Assembly (NCBI RefSeq): GCF_029407905.1
Contig: NC_073646.1
Span: forward strand, 14,836,001 to 14,900,000
Direction of reading: 5' to 3'
DNA from: Bubalus kerabau
Lineage: Eukaryota; Chordata; Mammalia; Artiodactyla; Bovidae
Length of the DNA: 64,000 bases
This document shows, in pieces, positions 53,338-63,708 of this stretch. The position numbers were made by a program, and so were the translations under genes. The notes under the pieces are model-generated. The model was not told the DNA's origin and made no database searches. It worked only from the letters and a program-made list of their open reading frames with translations. Numbering within the stretch: the first letter of the stretch is position 1; the number at the start of each line of letters is the position of its first letter.

Positions 53338-53493
53338 GGGACTTCCCTGGCAGGCAATGTGGGTTTGATCCCTGGTTGGGGATCTAAGATCCCCCATGCC
53401 ATGGGGCAGCTAACTAGAGAGAAGCCTTCATGCTTCAGTGAAAGATCCTGCATGCTGCAACTAAGACCTGATACAGACAAATAAATAAAGATT
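53338..53493 (+). mobile_element. CHR-type SINE in L1, head shortened
   Basis: AGGGACTTCCCTGGCAGGCA jumps from the head to the B-box region (GGGTTTGATCCCTGG), missing about 30 nt. Tail CAAATAAATAAAGATT. Confidence 0.85.
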
Positions 53494-53620
53494 TAAAAAG
53501 TTCCTTGGGGTATATACCCAGGAGTGGAGTTGCTGGGCCATTGGTAATGCTATGTTTGACTTTTTGAGGAAGATACAGAGATTTTTTTTGATTTCCACAT
53601 TCTCTGGCAGTTTCACCCTC
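53494..53620 (-). mobile_element. L1 fragment, part 3
   Basis: GGGGTATATACCCAGGAGTG and GAGTTGCTGGGCCATTGGTA continue the L1. Confidence 0.75.
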
Positions 53621-53699
53621 CCCTGACTCTTTTCTGGATCCTGCCTTCCCTTGAACTTTATAATTTCAAGAAAATAAGACAGTCAATTTAGGAAATCAG

Positions 53700-53833
53700 C
53701 ATTTTGTGATCATTAAATACACGAATTCTTATCCAGGGGTCAGGGTTCGTAGCCCCTCTCTCCCATTTACTAACTGGTTGATCTGAGGCTAGTTACAAAG
53801 CCTCTGAGCCTTCGTTCACTCATCTGCAGTTAT
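53700..53833 (+). mobile_element. MIR SINE fragment
   Basis: CTCCCATTTACTAACTGGTT and AGCCTTCGTTCACTCATCTG are MIR-like. Confidence 0.55.
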
Positions 53834-54337
53834 CGTTGTTCAGTTGCTCAGCCGTGTCCAACTCTTTGCAACCCCATGGACTGCAGCATGCCAGGCTCCC
53901 CTGTCCTTCACTATCTTCCAGAGTTTGCTCAAATTCGTGTCCATTGAGTCGGTGATGCCATCCAACCATCTCATCCTCTGTCATCCCGTTCTCCTTTATG
54001 CCCTCAATCTTTCCCAGTATCAGGGTCTTTTCCAGTGAGTCAGCTCTTTGCATCAGGTGGCCAGAGTATGGGAGCTTCAGCTTCAGCATCAGTCCTTCCA
54101 ATGAATATTCAGGGTTGATTTCCTTTAGGATTCACTGGTTTGATTTCCTTGCAGTTCAAGGGACTCTCGAGTCTTATCCAGTACCACAGTTTGAAATCAT
54201 CAATTCTTTGGCGCTCAGCCTTCTTCATGACCCAACTCTCACATCTGTACATGACTACTGGGGAAACCATAGCTTTGACTACACGGACCTTAGTTGGCAA
54301 AATGATGTCTCTGCTTTTTAATACACTGTCTAGGTAG
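53834..54337 (-). mobile_element. BovB LINE 3' fragment
   Basis: Reverse copy: GTTGTTCAGTTGCTCAGCCG tail up to TTTTTAATACACTGTCTAGG. Stops and frameshifts are present. Confidence 0.9.
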
Positions 54338-54504
54338 TTCTATTTTTAATCTCTTAAGGAGCTTCTATTCTGTTTTCCATAATGGCTGCACCAGTTTACA
54401 TTCCCACCAGCAGTGCACGAGGGTTTCTTTTTCTCCGTACCCTCACCAACACTTGTTATTTCTTGTCTGTTCAACGATAGCTGTTCTGAGAGGTGTGAGA
54501 GAAC
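54338..54504 (-). mobile_element. L1 fragment, part 4
   Basis: GTTTTCCATAATGGCTGCAC, ACATTCCCACCAGCAGTGCA and CACCAACACTTGTTATTTC continue the reverse L1. Confidence 0.82.
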
Positions 54505-54714
54505 TTCACTAGTGATACTGACATTTGGGGCTGGGTAGCTCTGTGTTGAGGGAGCTGTTCTGCTTATTTTTGGATGCTTAGCAGCATTCTGGTTTCTACC
54601 CACTCAATGCCAAGGGCACCTCCCCCACCATCTCCAGCCATGACAGCAAAAATGTCTCCAGACATTGCCAGATGTCCCCAAGAGGGGCAGAACGTCCCCA
54701 GCTGAGAACCACTG
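54505..54714 (-). mobile_element. MER5A hAT-type DNA transposon
   Basis: A non-autonomous element: CTGACATTTGGGGCTGGGTA, GCTTAGCAGCATTCTGGTTT, GTCTCCAGACATTGCCAGAT and terminal GCTGAGAACCACTG, the complement of the CAGTGGTTCTCA terminus. Confidence 0.85.
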
Positions 54715-55375
54715 ATCAGGTATAATTCTTTTTTGATGCTGATGCCCTAGTTTTATAATGTAGAGTTGAAGAGTCCGAAGAATTTTCCTATCTCATCTCT
54801 TCATCTTGACTCCTAGGTTTCTTTCCTCTTTCCCTCCGGACGTCTCTTGGTTCATGCACACAAAGCGCTGACAATAAAAACTGTGTTGTGTGTGCTCAGG
54901 GTTAAGCCCGGAGAAATATGCTTATGGGCTTCCTGAAGCATCCCTCTCCCCATGTAGGATTTTCCTCAGGCATTCTTTTCCTGGAAGATTTCTACTTCCT
55001 ACAAATCGGAGTGAAGGGGAAATTGTCACTTTCACTTACAAAAGAAAATGCTTCAGGTAGATGACTAGAAATACCCTTCAAATAATAGCCCTTAACTCTG
55101 CTACTAGAAAGAGAGGGATTTCTGCCAGCCTGGAGAACAGTGACACTCTGTTTCTCTGGACCATTATCTGTGTGCAGGGACTGACCATTTCTTGTTTATT
55201 ACCACCCCAAAGAGTACCCAGACAGTTATGAAAGGGACCAGGAAAGTAGAACACAGCAGGTGACAGATGACATCTCAATTTTGCAAACTGAAATGAACAC
55301 TTCTCTGGGTTGGGTGGGGGAGGAAAAAGAATGCCTGGTTCTCCTATGAATGGTTTTAGATGCAGGGTTTTTTTT
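54715..55375. other. intron 1, repeat-free island
   Basis: No recognised repeat or BMERB1 exon. The poly-T at 55367-55380 starts the next L1. Confidence 0.4.
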
Positions 55376-55670
55376 TTTCTTAATTTTAAAAATTTATTTT
55401 ATTGAAGCTTAATTGATTTACAATGTGTTAATTTCTGCTATACAGTAAAGTGATGGTTATATATATATACACATTCTTTTCCCTCTGCTCTACAGTAGGA
55501 TCATGTTGTTATCCATTCTATATAGTACTTTGCATCTGCTAATCCCCAAACTCCTAATGCATCCTACCTCCCCTTCTTGGCAACCACAAGTGTGTTCTCT
55601 ATGTCTGAGTCTGTTTCTGTTTTATAGATAAGTTCATTGTGTCATATTAGATCCCATATATAAGTGATAC
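55376..55670 (-). mobile_element. L1 3' end
   Basis: AATTTATTTTATTGAAGCTT, CTGCTATACAGTAAAGTGAT and ATGTCTGAGTCTGTTTCTGT match the reverse L1 3' UTR. Confidence 0.82.
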
Positions 55671-55759
55671 TTAGATGACGTTCTTAGCGTAGAGGTGTAC
55701 TCAGAAATCAGGTGTCCCTGGTGATTCAAGTCTCTTCCTCCTCTTAAGAAGGCCAGTGT

Positions 55760-55945
55760 GGGGACTTCCCCAGTGGTCCAGTGGCTAAAAATCTGCCTTC
55801 CAGTGCAGGGCACGCGGGTTTGATCCCTGGTCGGGGACTAAGATCCCACATGCAACGGGGCAGCTAAGGCCTCACACCACAACTAGAGAAGTCATTGCAC
55901 CTCAATGAAGATTCAGCATGCCAAAATAAATAAATATTAAAATAC
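55760..55945 (+). mobile_element. CHR-type SINE
   Basis: GGGGACTTCCCCAGTGGTCC head, CGGGTTTGATCCCTGGTCGG B-box region, AATAAATAAATATTAAAA tail. Confidence 0.9.
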
Positions 55946-56469
55946 AGCTTAAAAAGGACAGTGTGTGTATATGTCTCTGTTCATACCCAGTTGCTTCCAT
56001 GGTGTCTTGAAGGGCACAGAATAAGAATTGTTAATCCTGGGGAGAGGCTAGTTCCCATGTGATCCCCAACTCTGGCTGTAGATTAGAAACCACCCCCAAC
56101 CCCCAAAAGTAGCTTTTAATATGATTATCCCACCCCGCCTCCTTTGTGAGAGGATTGGAAACCCCTTGCCCAGAAGGAAGATCATTTTCCCAAGTGCTCA
56201 AGCTAGGCAGTGGCAGAAGTAGAACTTGAACCCACTTATTCTGTATAATCAAAACCAGCTCATAAGCGAGAGTTCCCTCCCTTTCTCTGCTAGACCATGA
56301 TGGCCGACACCTGAACGCTCAAAGTAAAATAAATGACTCACTCCTAAATTGTGACTCCGTCATTGTTCTTGGGAAAACAATTTATCCCCTCTGTCCTGTT
56401 GTCCTGGATCAGTCATCCATTTCCGAACACAAAAGATGCTCTTGCTCTTATTATTAGCAACTGTTATTC
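55946..56469. other. intron 1, nothing recognised
   Basis: No clear repeat. 56290-56470 may be part of the LTR-like block that follows. Confidence 0.35.
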
Positions 56470-56910
56470 AAAAATTTGTCACGGACGGAGAGAGACATAA
56501 CCTGTGTGTGGTGGACCCATTGCTCTATTAATTTAGCTCCTTTTCTGAAGAAGGAAACACAATACCCTGCATTTAGAAAAGATAATTATCCATTAGCTAA
56601 TGCATTTCCCAAAGAAGCAGCCTGCTACCCTATGACAATGTGTCAGCTGCAGCAGAAATTCGCCCGTAGTTCTGCTGGGGCAGGGGAATGCAGGAAAATA
56701 TTAGTGTTACTGTTCAAGGATAATTTTCAGAACAAGGTAAAATCACGATTATCCCAAAGATATAAAAATGAACATGTGTTAAAGATTTTATTCTGGCCTC
56801 TCTCGCCTTCTGTGATGGCCCACACTGTCTACGGAGTGTGTTTCTCTCTCAATAAATCCACGTCTTACCTATGTTTTAAAAAAGATTGCATTCTACTCAA
56901 CCAGTGAAGG
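56470..56910 (+). mobile_element. possible old retroviral LTR remnant
   Basis: GCCTCTCTCGCCTTCTGTGA, GATGGCCCACACTGTCTACG and CTCTCAATAAATCCACG (a polyadenylation signal in an LTR-like R/U5 context) resemble bovine ERV LTR ends as I recall them. The 143-codon frame at 56476-56907 has no viral or cellular domain that I recognise and is probably chance. Boundaries are uncertain. Confidence 0.4.
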
Positions 56911-57582
56911 AAACCTTGTAGATGTTATAGCCGATTCAAAAGAATCTGAACTATGGACCTACTTATGGGTCAGAAATATTGAAATGAAGGTGCAAAGTTT
57001 TTCATGAAGGAGAGGGAAGTCATTTGGATGTGCATGAGAATTATTTTTGAGTTTTTACCAGTTATCTGCTACTCATGGTGTTGTAAAATAGCTCAGAGAC
57101 AAGGAAAGACTAGAATCAGAGAGCCTGGCCAAGGTGACCGGTAGATCGCTTGGAGTGTTTCACTGGAACACTTCTGGGCTTCAACCTTATCTACATGCTT
57201 TCTGCAGAGAGGTGATGTGAATTCAGATTCTTCATTAATCAGCATTTACAAACACAAAGAAAGCTACTAGTTTTCAAGAGTTACGGTAAAGAAAAGTATC
57301 TTTTATTGCAGAAAATTATTTCAAATGAAATCTGATCCAGTGAAAGCCTGGACTTGAAAACATGGAGTCAGGAGGGACACTGAAAAATGCCTTAAAATTC
57401 AGTCTATTAATTACCCAGATGTTCATCTCTTGATGCCAAATGGTGGGTGTTCTATTGACTTTTTAAAATATTATCCAGACGTACAGTTTGATTGAAGGTC
57501 TGAGTGGGTAAATCCAGCCCTTGCTTTTTACCAATTTAGCTTCTCTGCCAACTAATATTATCCACTATCTACCTACATATGT
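56911..57582. other. intron 1, nothing recognised
   Basis: No repeat or exon recognised in this 670-bp stretch. Confidence 0.4.
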
Positions 57583-57610
57583 GTGTGTGTGTGTGTGTGC
57601 GTGCGTGTAT
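57583..57610. repeat. GT/GC microsatellite
   Basis: (GT)n followed by GCGTGCGTGT. Confidence 0.88.
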
Positions 57611-57628
57611 AAACATGCACACATATAT

Positions 57629-57845
57629 AAGGGGCTTACCTGGTGGCTTGGGAGTAAAGAATCCACCTGGCAAGAAGGAGACATGGGTTTGATCCCTGGT
57701 TCAAAAGATCCCCAGGAGAAGAAAATGGCAACCCACTCCAGTTTTCTTGCCTCGGAAATCCCATGGACAGAGGATCTAGGCGGACTACAGTCCATGGGGT
57801 CACAAAAGAGTCAGACACAACTTAGTGACTAAACAACAACAACAC
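57629..57845 (+). mobile_element. Bov-tA SINE
   Basis: Forward copy: GGGGCTTACCTGGTGGCTTG head, GGTTTGATCCCTGGTTC B-box region, tail ACTAAACAACAACAACAC. Confidence 0.9.
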
Positions 57846-57883
57846 ACCTATATGTTTAATACATGTACATTATATATGTATGT

Positions 57884-58090
57884 GGGCTTCCCTGGTGGCT
57901 CAGCAGGTTAAGAATTCACCTGCAACAGGAGACGTACATTCGATCCCTAGGTTGGGAAGATCCCCTGGAGAAGGGAATGGCAACCCACTCCAGTATTCTT
58001 GCCTGGAAAAGCCCACGGACAGAGGAGCCTGGCGGGCTATAGTCCTTGGGGTCGCAAAGAGTCAGACACTCCTGAAGTGACTGAGCACAC
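57884..58090 (+). mobile_element. Bov-tA SINE
   Basis: Forward copy: GGGCTTCCCTGGTGGCTCAG head, CATTCGATCCCTAGGTTG B-box region, tail CTGAGCACACACACACATAT leading into the microsatellite. Confidence 0.9.
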
Positions 58091-58325
58091 ACACACATAT
58101 ATGTATGTAGCAAATATATATTACAGTGTATACATAATATATATGTATATTATATTATGTACATATATGTGTATATTATATTATACATATATAATATATG
58201 TATATATGTATATAATACATAACATATATGTATACATAATATATATGTATAATACATACTATATATGTATTCAGTGAATTTATGTAAACACACACATGCA
58301 TATATATATATATATATATATTTTA
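58091..58325. repeat. AC/AT microsatellite, about 230 bp
   Basis: (CA)5 then long alternating TATATGTATAT/ATACATAT sequence, ending with a pure (AT) run at about 58300-58322. It starts exactly at the tail of the Bov-tA. Long frames here are artefacts of the repeat. Confidence 0.93.
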
Positions 58326-58927
58326 AATTCAGGGTCATTACTGTATCATCCCATGATTGGTAACTGCCAACCTGCCTTTCAAAGAAGAGGCTGTTAACAC
58401 AGGAACTGGCACACACTGGGAATTCCACACATCAAGGTATTTGATTCCTTAGCAACTGAGAAAAGATGCTTCGCTTCCTAGGGAGGTAGGGATCTTAGGC
58501 AAGCAGCTAACCAGCTTCTAAAAATAGCCTTGAAAGAGAAATTACTTTGTCCTCTGTGGGACCAGGATCAGATATCTAGTTTTACAATATTTACTCAGCT
58601 GCCATTTCTATTATCTAAAAATAAAGTAGTTTGAACCTGACCAGCAAGTCTAAACCCCTAGGTGTGCGATGGCTTACCAGCTGGGCACAGGCTGCTGCTC
58701 GGTGTATAAAGCTCTGGCCTCTCCACTAAGGAACTTAGCAGCAGCAAGATTTAAAGATAGAAATCATGTCACCATTCGTCTTTTTGCCACACTTATAAAG
58801 TCAGACATTGGATGCCCACTGTCTAATACAGTGGTTTCTCATATGACTGTAGGTCTTTGCTTGAAGGCAGCATTTTCTAAGCTGTGTTCTGAAGAATAGC
58901 AGCTGTTGATAGGTTTTCTAAGAAAAA
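58326..58927. other. intron 1, nothing recognised
   Basis: No repeat or exon recognised. The 76-codon frame at 58669-58899 has no family resemblance. Confidence 0.4.
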
Positions 58928-59127
58928 GGGAGGTGGCTCAGCTGGTAAAGGATCTACCTGCCATGCAGAAGACCCGAGTTTGATCCCTGGCTTGGGAAGA
59001 TCCCCTGGAGAAGGAAGTGGCGACCCACTCCAGTATTCTTGTGGAGAATCCCATGGACAGAGAAGCCTGGTGGCCTACAGTCCATAGGGTCGCAAAGAAT
59101 CAGACACGACTGAGCAACTAAACACGG
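58928..59127 (+). mobile_element. Bov-tA SINE
   Basis: Forward copy: GGAGGTGGCTCAGCTGGTAA head, GAGTTTGATCCCTGGCTTGG B-box region, end GACACGACTGAGCAACTAAA. Confidence 0.9.
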
Positions 59128-59474
59128 GATGTGGTCAGTAAGTTTGGAAACTGCTGGGTGAAAGATTGTGCTGTAGAGTTTTTGAATGTTGCAGTCCTTA
59201 CTAGCCTGATGCATAGAGCAGATCTCCATGGATACAGGAAATCTCCTGCCTTAGCTCTGGCCTCTGGTCTCAGTTCTGCCTGCTCTGCTGTTGACCAGTG
59301 TGTTCATCACTGCTTCAGCCCATCTCTCCCTTTCACAAAAACTTCCCATTGCCTCCGATGCCAATGACATGCTCCTCTGCTATATTTTGTCGGTTCTTTG
59401 TTTTCACTTTTTAATTGGTTATAAGACATTCTGCCTGGTCTTCTGCAGCCTCTGTGGTCTTCACCTACCCTCTG
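59128..59474. other. intron 1, L2-like in part
   Basis: 59320-59460 (ACTTCCCATTGCCTCCGATG) is weakly L2-like and may continue after the BovB at about 60040. Confidence 0.35.
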
Positions 59475-60035
59475 ACTGCATCCATGAAATTAAAAGACGC
59501 TTACTGCTTGGAAGAAAAGCTATGACAAACCTAGACAGCGTATTAAAAAGGAAAAGCATCATTTTGCCAGCAAAAGTCCATGTAGTCAAAGCTATGATTT
59601 TTGCAGTAGTCATGTAGGGTGTGAGAGTTGGACCATAAAGAAGGCTTAGTGCCACAGAATTGATGCTTTCAAACCGTGGTGCTAGAAAAGACTCTTGAGA
59701 GTCCCTTGGACTGCAAAGAGATCAAACCAGTCAATCCTAAAGGAAATCAACCCTGAATATTCATTGGAAGGACTGATGCTGAAGCTGAAGCTCCAATACT
59801 TTGGCCTCTTGATGTGAAGAGCTGACTCACTGGAAAAGACCCTGATGCTGGGAAAAGATCGAGGGCAGAGGAGAAGGGGACGACAGAGGGTGAGATGGTT
59901 GGATGGCATCACCGACTCAGTGGACATGAATATGAGCACACTCTGGGAGACAGTGAAGTTACAGGGAAGCCAGACGTGCTGTAGTCCACGGCGTTGCAAG
60001 AGTCAGGCATGACTTAGTGACTGAACAACAACACC
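59475..60035 (+). mobile_element. BovB LINE 3' fragment
   Basis: From GCATCCATGAAATTAAAAGA to the ACTGAACAACAACACCACC tail. In-frame stops include TAG at about 59616 (GTCATGTAGGGTG). Confidence 0.9.
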
Positions 60036-60327
60036 ACCACCTTCCCTCCCAAATGAGCCTTATTCCTCCCCAAGACTCTGAAATGCCCTCCTGCTCTGGT
60101 TAGATTGGTTTCCTTCACATCCTCATCTGTGAAATGGGGTGATCTGTCCCCCGCTGACACACTTAGGGCGAGCATGCAGTGAGTGAACACCTTCAGGCTT
60201 TGAACACAGTGCCTAGCGCAGGATAAAGCCTGGATTGTGGAAGCTGCTATTATCATAGTTGTCATTATGGTGGCTATTCCATTCTTGGGCCACTCCACCC
60301 TTCTTCTCCTTTCTGCTTAGACTTGAT
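60036..60327 (+). mobile_element. MIR/L2-class fragment
   Basis: CACATCCTCATCTGTGAAAT and GCGCAGGATAAAGCC with GAACACAGTGCCTAG are MIR-like. The rest is unassigned. Confidence 0.5.
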
Positions 60328-60480
60328 TTTTAAAAAAAAATTTATCTGGCTTCACCGGTTCTTAGTTGGTGGCTTGTGAACTCTTTAGCTGCGGCGTGTG
60401 GGATCTAGTTCCCCCACTGGGAATGGAACCCGGGCCCCCTGCACTGGGAGTCTTAGCCACTGGAACACCAGGTGATGCCC
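60328..60480 (-). mobile_element. CHR-type SINE
   Basis: Reverse copy: poly-A/T boundary at 60331-60342, GGCGTGTGGGATCTAGTTCC, GGAATGGAACCCGGGCCCCC, diverged head complement. Confidence 0.83.
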
Positions 60481-60581
60481 CCTCTGACTTCATCTTATCT
60501 TTCCTCATGGCAGGTCCTTTTGTCTCCCTGCTTCGCTCGCACCCTTCACTTGATTTACACAATAGACACCCCCCTTCTGTA

Positions 60582-60802
60582 GGTGTGTGTGTGCTCAGTC
60601 ACTTCAGTAGTGTCTGACTCTTTGCAATCCCACACATGGTAGCCCGCCAGGCTCCTCCGTCCATGGGATTCTCCAGGCAAGAATACTGGAACAGATTGTC
60701 ATTTCCTCCTCCAGGGGATCTTCCTGACCCAGGGATCAAACCCACATCTGTGTCTCCAACGTTGGCAGGCGGATTCTTTACCACCAGCGCCACCTCCAAG
60801 CC
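60582..60802 (-). mobile_element. Bov-tA SINE
   Basis: Reverse copy from GTGTGTGTGCTCAGTCACTT to the head complement GCGCCACCTCCAAGCCC. Confidence 0.88.
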
Positions 60803-60804
60803 CT

Positions 60805-61035
60805 TCTTGCATAGAAATTCAGAAATCACCCAAGGTTCCAGCCTCACCTCCTCTGGAAGCCCCACACCTTCCACGTTGCCTCTTCATTTGAAGAATTCCT
60901 TCCATTTGACCTCCTGGTGTGCTTTCTCCATTCTGTGCAATATGATGTTTAGTTGTCCTTGATTTGTGTCAGCCTCAAGGGTTCTCATCTTTAGAGCAGG
61001 AACCATGCCTTAACTTCATTCTCAATCTCCCTGTA
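60805..61035 (+). mobile_element. L2-class fragment
   Basis: CCTTCCACGTTGCCTCTTCA, AGAGCAGGAACCATGCCTTA and CAATCTCCCTGTAGTGCTTA resemble the L2 3' part. Confidence 0.5.
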
Positions 61036-61370
61036 GTGCTTAGATTAAGTGTCTGCAAACTTTTTTCTGTACAGGGGTAGATAGATAGTAAATGTTTTAG
61101 ACTTTGTGGGTCATATAGTTTCTGTTTACTGTTGTGGTCCCAAAGCTGCCATAGATGAATGAATGAATGAATGGATATGAATGTGCTCCTTATAATGCTT
61201 GTTTACAGTCACTGAAACGTGAATTTCACATCATTTTTATGTGTCATGGAATACTATTCTTTTGCTTCTTCCCCCGCCTCCCGCCCCCGCCAATCATTTA
61301 AAAATGTGAAGGCCTTTCCTTAACTCAGGTCCAGGTGTGGCCTGCAGGGTTGTGGCTCCCTGGTCTAGAC
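61036..61370 (+). mobile_element. hAT-like MER element
   Basis: GTCTGCAAACTTTTTTCTGT, AGATAGTAAATGTTTTAGAC, TTTGTGGGTCATATAGTTTC and GCCATAGATGAATGAATG match a common mammalian hAT-type repeat from memory. Subfamily not assigned. A short AATG repeat lies within. Confidence 0.55.
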
Positions 61371-62321
61371 AACAGGCATGTAAAAGGGGGTAGGATCACA
61401 CCTGACTTCTTGATTGCTGCTGGAGGAGAAAGTTCTGGCTGTGATTAATTCTGTTCTTCAAAACCAGCACTTGCTGGCTTTTTGTTTCCAGAGCTGGTCC
61501 TGTAGCAAGAGAGAGTTCACTGCCCGAGAGAAAAATTTGTATGAATCAGCATTCCTTTTAATTTGCTCTTTTTTTGTTTGTTTGTTTGTTTCACACACAA
61601 GAGATGGGATTATTTGCAAATGAGAAATGGACTTTGGAAAATTCTGAGGCTTTCCAAGTGTGGGAGCAACCCATTAGTCAGTTCAAGAGGTCTCAACTAG
61701 AATTTTAGAAATGCAATAGAGGAGACTAGAAAGTATAAGAATGCCTCTAAGGTACTAAGGGTAAATATTATTTTGTGCTATTTTTATCTCACTTATGCTT
61801 ATGTGTGATTATAGATTCCGGGTCACTCTGTATGCCTTACTGTGGATTAAATAAATTTGAAAAGCACAAGAACTCAAGGAGGAAGGGGGAATTTATTTGA
61901 TGCTTGTCAAAATCCTTCCAGAATCAAAAGAGCTATATGGCCAGGCCTTCCTTAAAAGAAGAGGAACTCTGATGACTATTAAGTTTCAAGTGGCAGATAA
62001 TTCAGGGCACTATCATCAGGCTGAATCAGACCCAGTGTTTTGCATCCCTAGGACATTGTGCTCAAGATTCAAATACCCAGGAGAGGACAAAGAGAAAATT
62101 TCTGAGTTAACCAGTCAGTTCTGTTGCTTGAAAATAGTCCTACCGCCTATGTTCACCCTTCCGGTGAGAACCTATAAAGGCATGCTATAACCTATAAGCT
62201 TTTCCCACATCCTAGTGGCTTCTGCAAATATTGACGCTAGCAACTACTGCTCTCAGGGCAGTGCATCCATCCTATCCCAAGACAAGCTCTGGGACCACTG
62301 TGTGGCTGAATGTCAGTTGGA
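61371..62321. other. intron 1, no gene recognised
   Basis: A (GTTT)n simple repeat at about 61569-61591. The 97-codon frame at 61897-62190 has no known domain. The 3' half may be an unrecognised LTR-like repeat. Confidence 0.35.
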
Positions 62322-62458
62322 AGAGCCAGGTTCGATCCCAGGTCGGGAAACTAGATCCCACATGCTTCCACTAAAGAGTTCACATGCTGCAACTAAAGAA
62401 CTCATGTGCTGCAACTAAGACCTGGCACAGAGAAATAAATAAAAATTAAAAAAAAATC
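62322..62458 (+). mobile_element. CHR-type SINE, 5'-truncated
   Basis: Starts at the B-box (GGTTCGATCCCAGGTCGGG) and ends AGAAATAAATAAAAATT with a poly-A. Confidence 0.82.
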
Positions 62459-62740
62459 AAAGCCAAATGCAGCCAGAACATGGCATGTGTATGTAGGCCT
62501 AGCTAGATCAGGACCCAGCCCTTGGTTGAGAAGGGCGCCATCTTGATTGCCAATCCCACTGGACAGCATTCCATGGGTGAGGCACGTTCTCCCGTGGAAA
62601 TGTGATGGAGGCCTTATGAGCAGAGAAAGACAATGCAGCTTGCAGAGCAAAATCCCCCTGGAGATAAATCCCTCTCCAACAAAAACAACTAGTTTGTTTT
62701 TAGTCTGATAATTAGAGGGATAATGCTCACAAGTCTTTCG
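62459..62740. other. intron 1, unassigned
   Basis: No repeat named. TGGAGATAAATCCCTCTCCA at about 62659-62678 is a near-palindrome. Confidence 0.35.
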
Positions 62741-63042
62741 TTTTCTTTTTTAAAATTTTTATTTATTTTTGGCTGTGCTGAGTCTTCGTTGCTGCAAGGG
62801 CTTTCTCTAGTTGCAGTGTGCGGGCTTCTCATTGTGGTGGCTTCTCTTGTTGCAGAGCTCAGGCTCTAGGGCCTGTGGGCTTCTGTAGCTGCAGCTCCTG
62901 GGCTCTCGAGCACAAGCTCAGTAGTTGAGGTGCCTGGACTTAGTTGCTCCTTGACATATAGGATCTTCCTGGATCAGAGATCAAGCCATGTCTCCTGCAT
63001 TGGTAGGCAGATTTTTTAACACTGAGCCACTGGGGAAGGCCT
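62741..63042 (-). mobile_element. CHR-1-type SINE
   Basis: A reverse long copy: TTTATTTTTGGCTGTGCTGA at the tail side, GTGGTGGCTTCTCTTGTTGC, CTCAGTAGTTGAGGTGCC, head complement GAGCCACTGGGGAAGGCC. Flanks CTCACAAGT and CTCATAAGT. Confidence 0.85.
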
Positions 63043-63115
63043 GCTCATAAGTTTTGAAGTTAAAAAACACTTAAGATTATAAAAGACAGACAATGTCATT
63101 TAAAATAATCCTGCC

Positions 63116-63278
63116 GGGACTTCCCTCATGGTCCAGTGACTAAGACTCCACACTTCAAATGCAGGGGCCTGGGTTCAATCCCTGCTCGGGGAAGTAGATT
63201 CCACGTGCCACAACCAAAGATTCTGCCCACTGCAACTAAAAATGCCACCACTAAGACCTGGCAGAGCCAAATAAAAAG
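63116..63278 (+). mobile_element. CHR-type SINE, perfect 12-nt duplication
   Basis: Forward copy. AATAATCCTGCC is identical at 63104-63115 and 63279-63290. Confidence 0.92.
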
Positions 63279-63290
63279 AATAATCCTGCC

Positions 63291-63540
63291 AACGTCAGAG
63301 AACCACTGAGAGCATCTTTCAGAGGCCCCTTTGCTCTTCCTCTCTTTTCCCCTTCCCCTTTCTCTTTCCCTCTTCCTCTGAATCATGCTTCTCAATAAAC
63401 AAATCACGTTTTAGAATCTGGGTCCTCTCCCCACACATTTCTATTGTCTTGGGGGTACACCCCCTTCCTGTGGAGGAAGAGAGTTCTTTTGTATGTAATG
63501 TTTGAAAGTTCAGAGCAAGTGAGACGTGGAAGTTTTAGAG
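63291..63540. other. pyrimidine-rich, possibly LTR-like
   Basis: CTTCTCAATAAACAAATCAC after a C/T-rich tract looks like an LTR polyadenylation region. It is too diverged to assign. Confidence 0.3.
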
Positions 63541-63558
63541 AAAATAATGCTTGACAAA

Positions 63559-63708
63559 GGACAGGAGGAGAAGGGGGTGACAGAGGATGAGATGGCTGGA
63601 TGGCATCACTGACTCAATGGACTTGAGTGTGAACAAACTCCAGGGAGCCTGGTGTGCTGCAGTCCATGGGATCTCAAAGAGGCGGACACAATTTAGCCAC
63701 TGAACAAC
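63559..63708 (+). mobile_element. BovB LINE 3' terminal fragment
   Basis: From AGGACAGGAGGAGAAGGGGG to TTTAGCCACTGAACAAC. A deletion of about 25 nt lies near 63641 (AACTCCAGGGAGCC, missing the GAGATGGTGAAGGACAGG part). Confidence 0.85.

Noticed and set aside
58091..58428. 92-codon frames rich in Tyr/Ile on both strands
   Set aside because: Translations of an AT/AC microsatellite.
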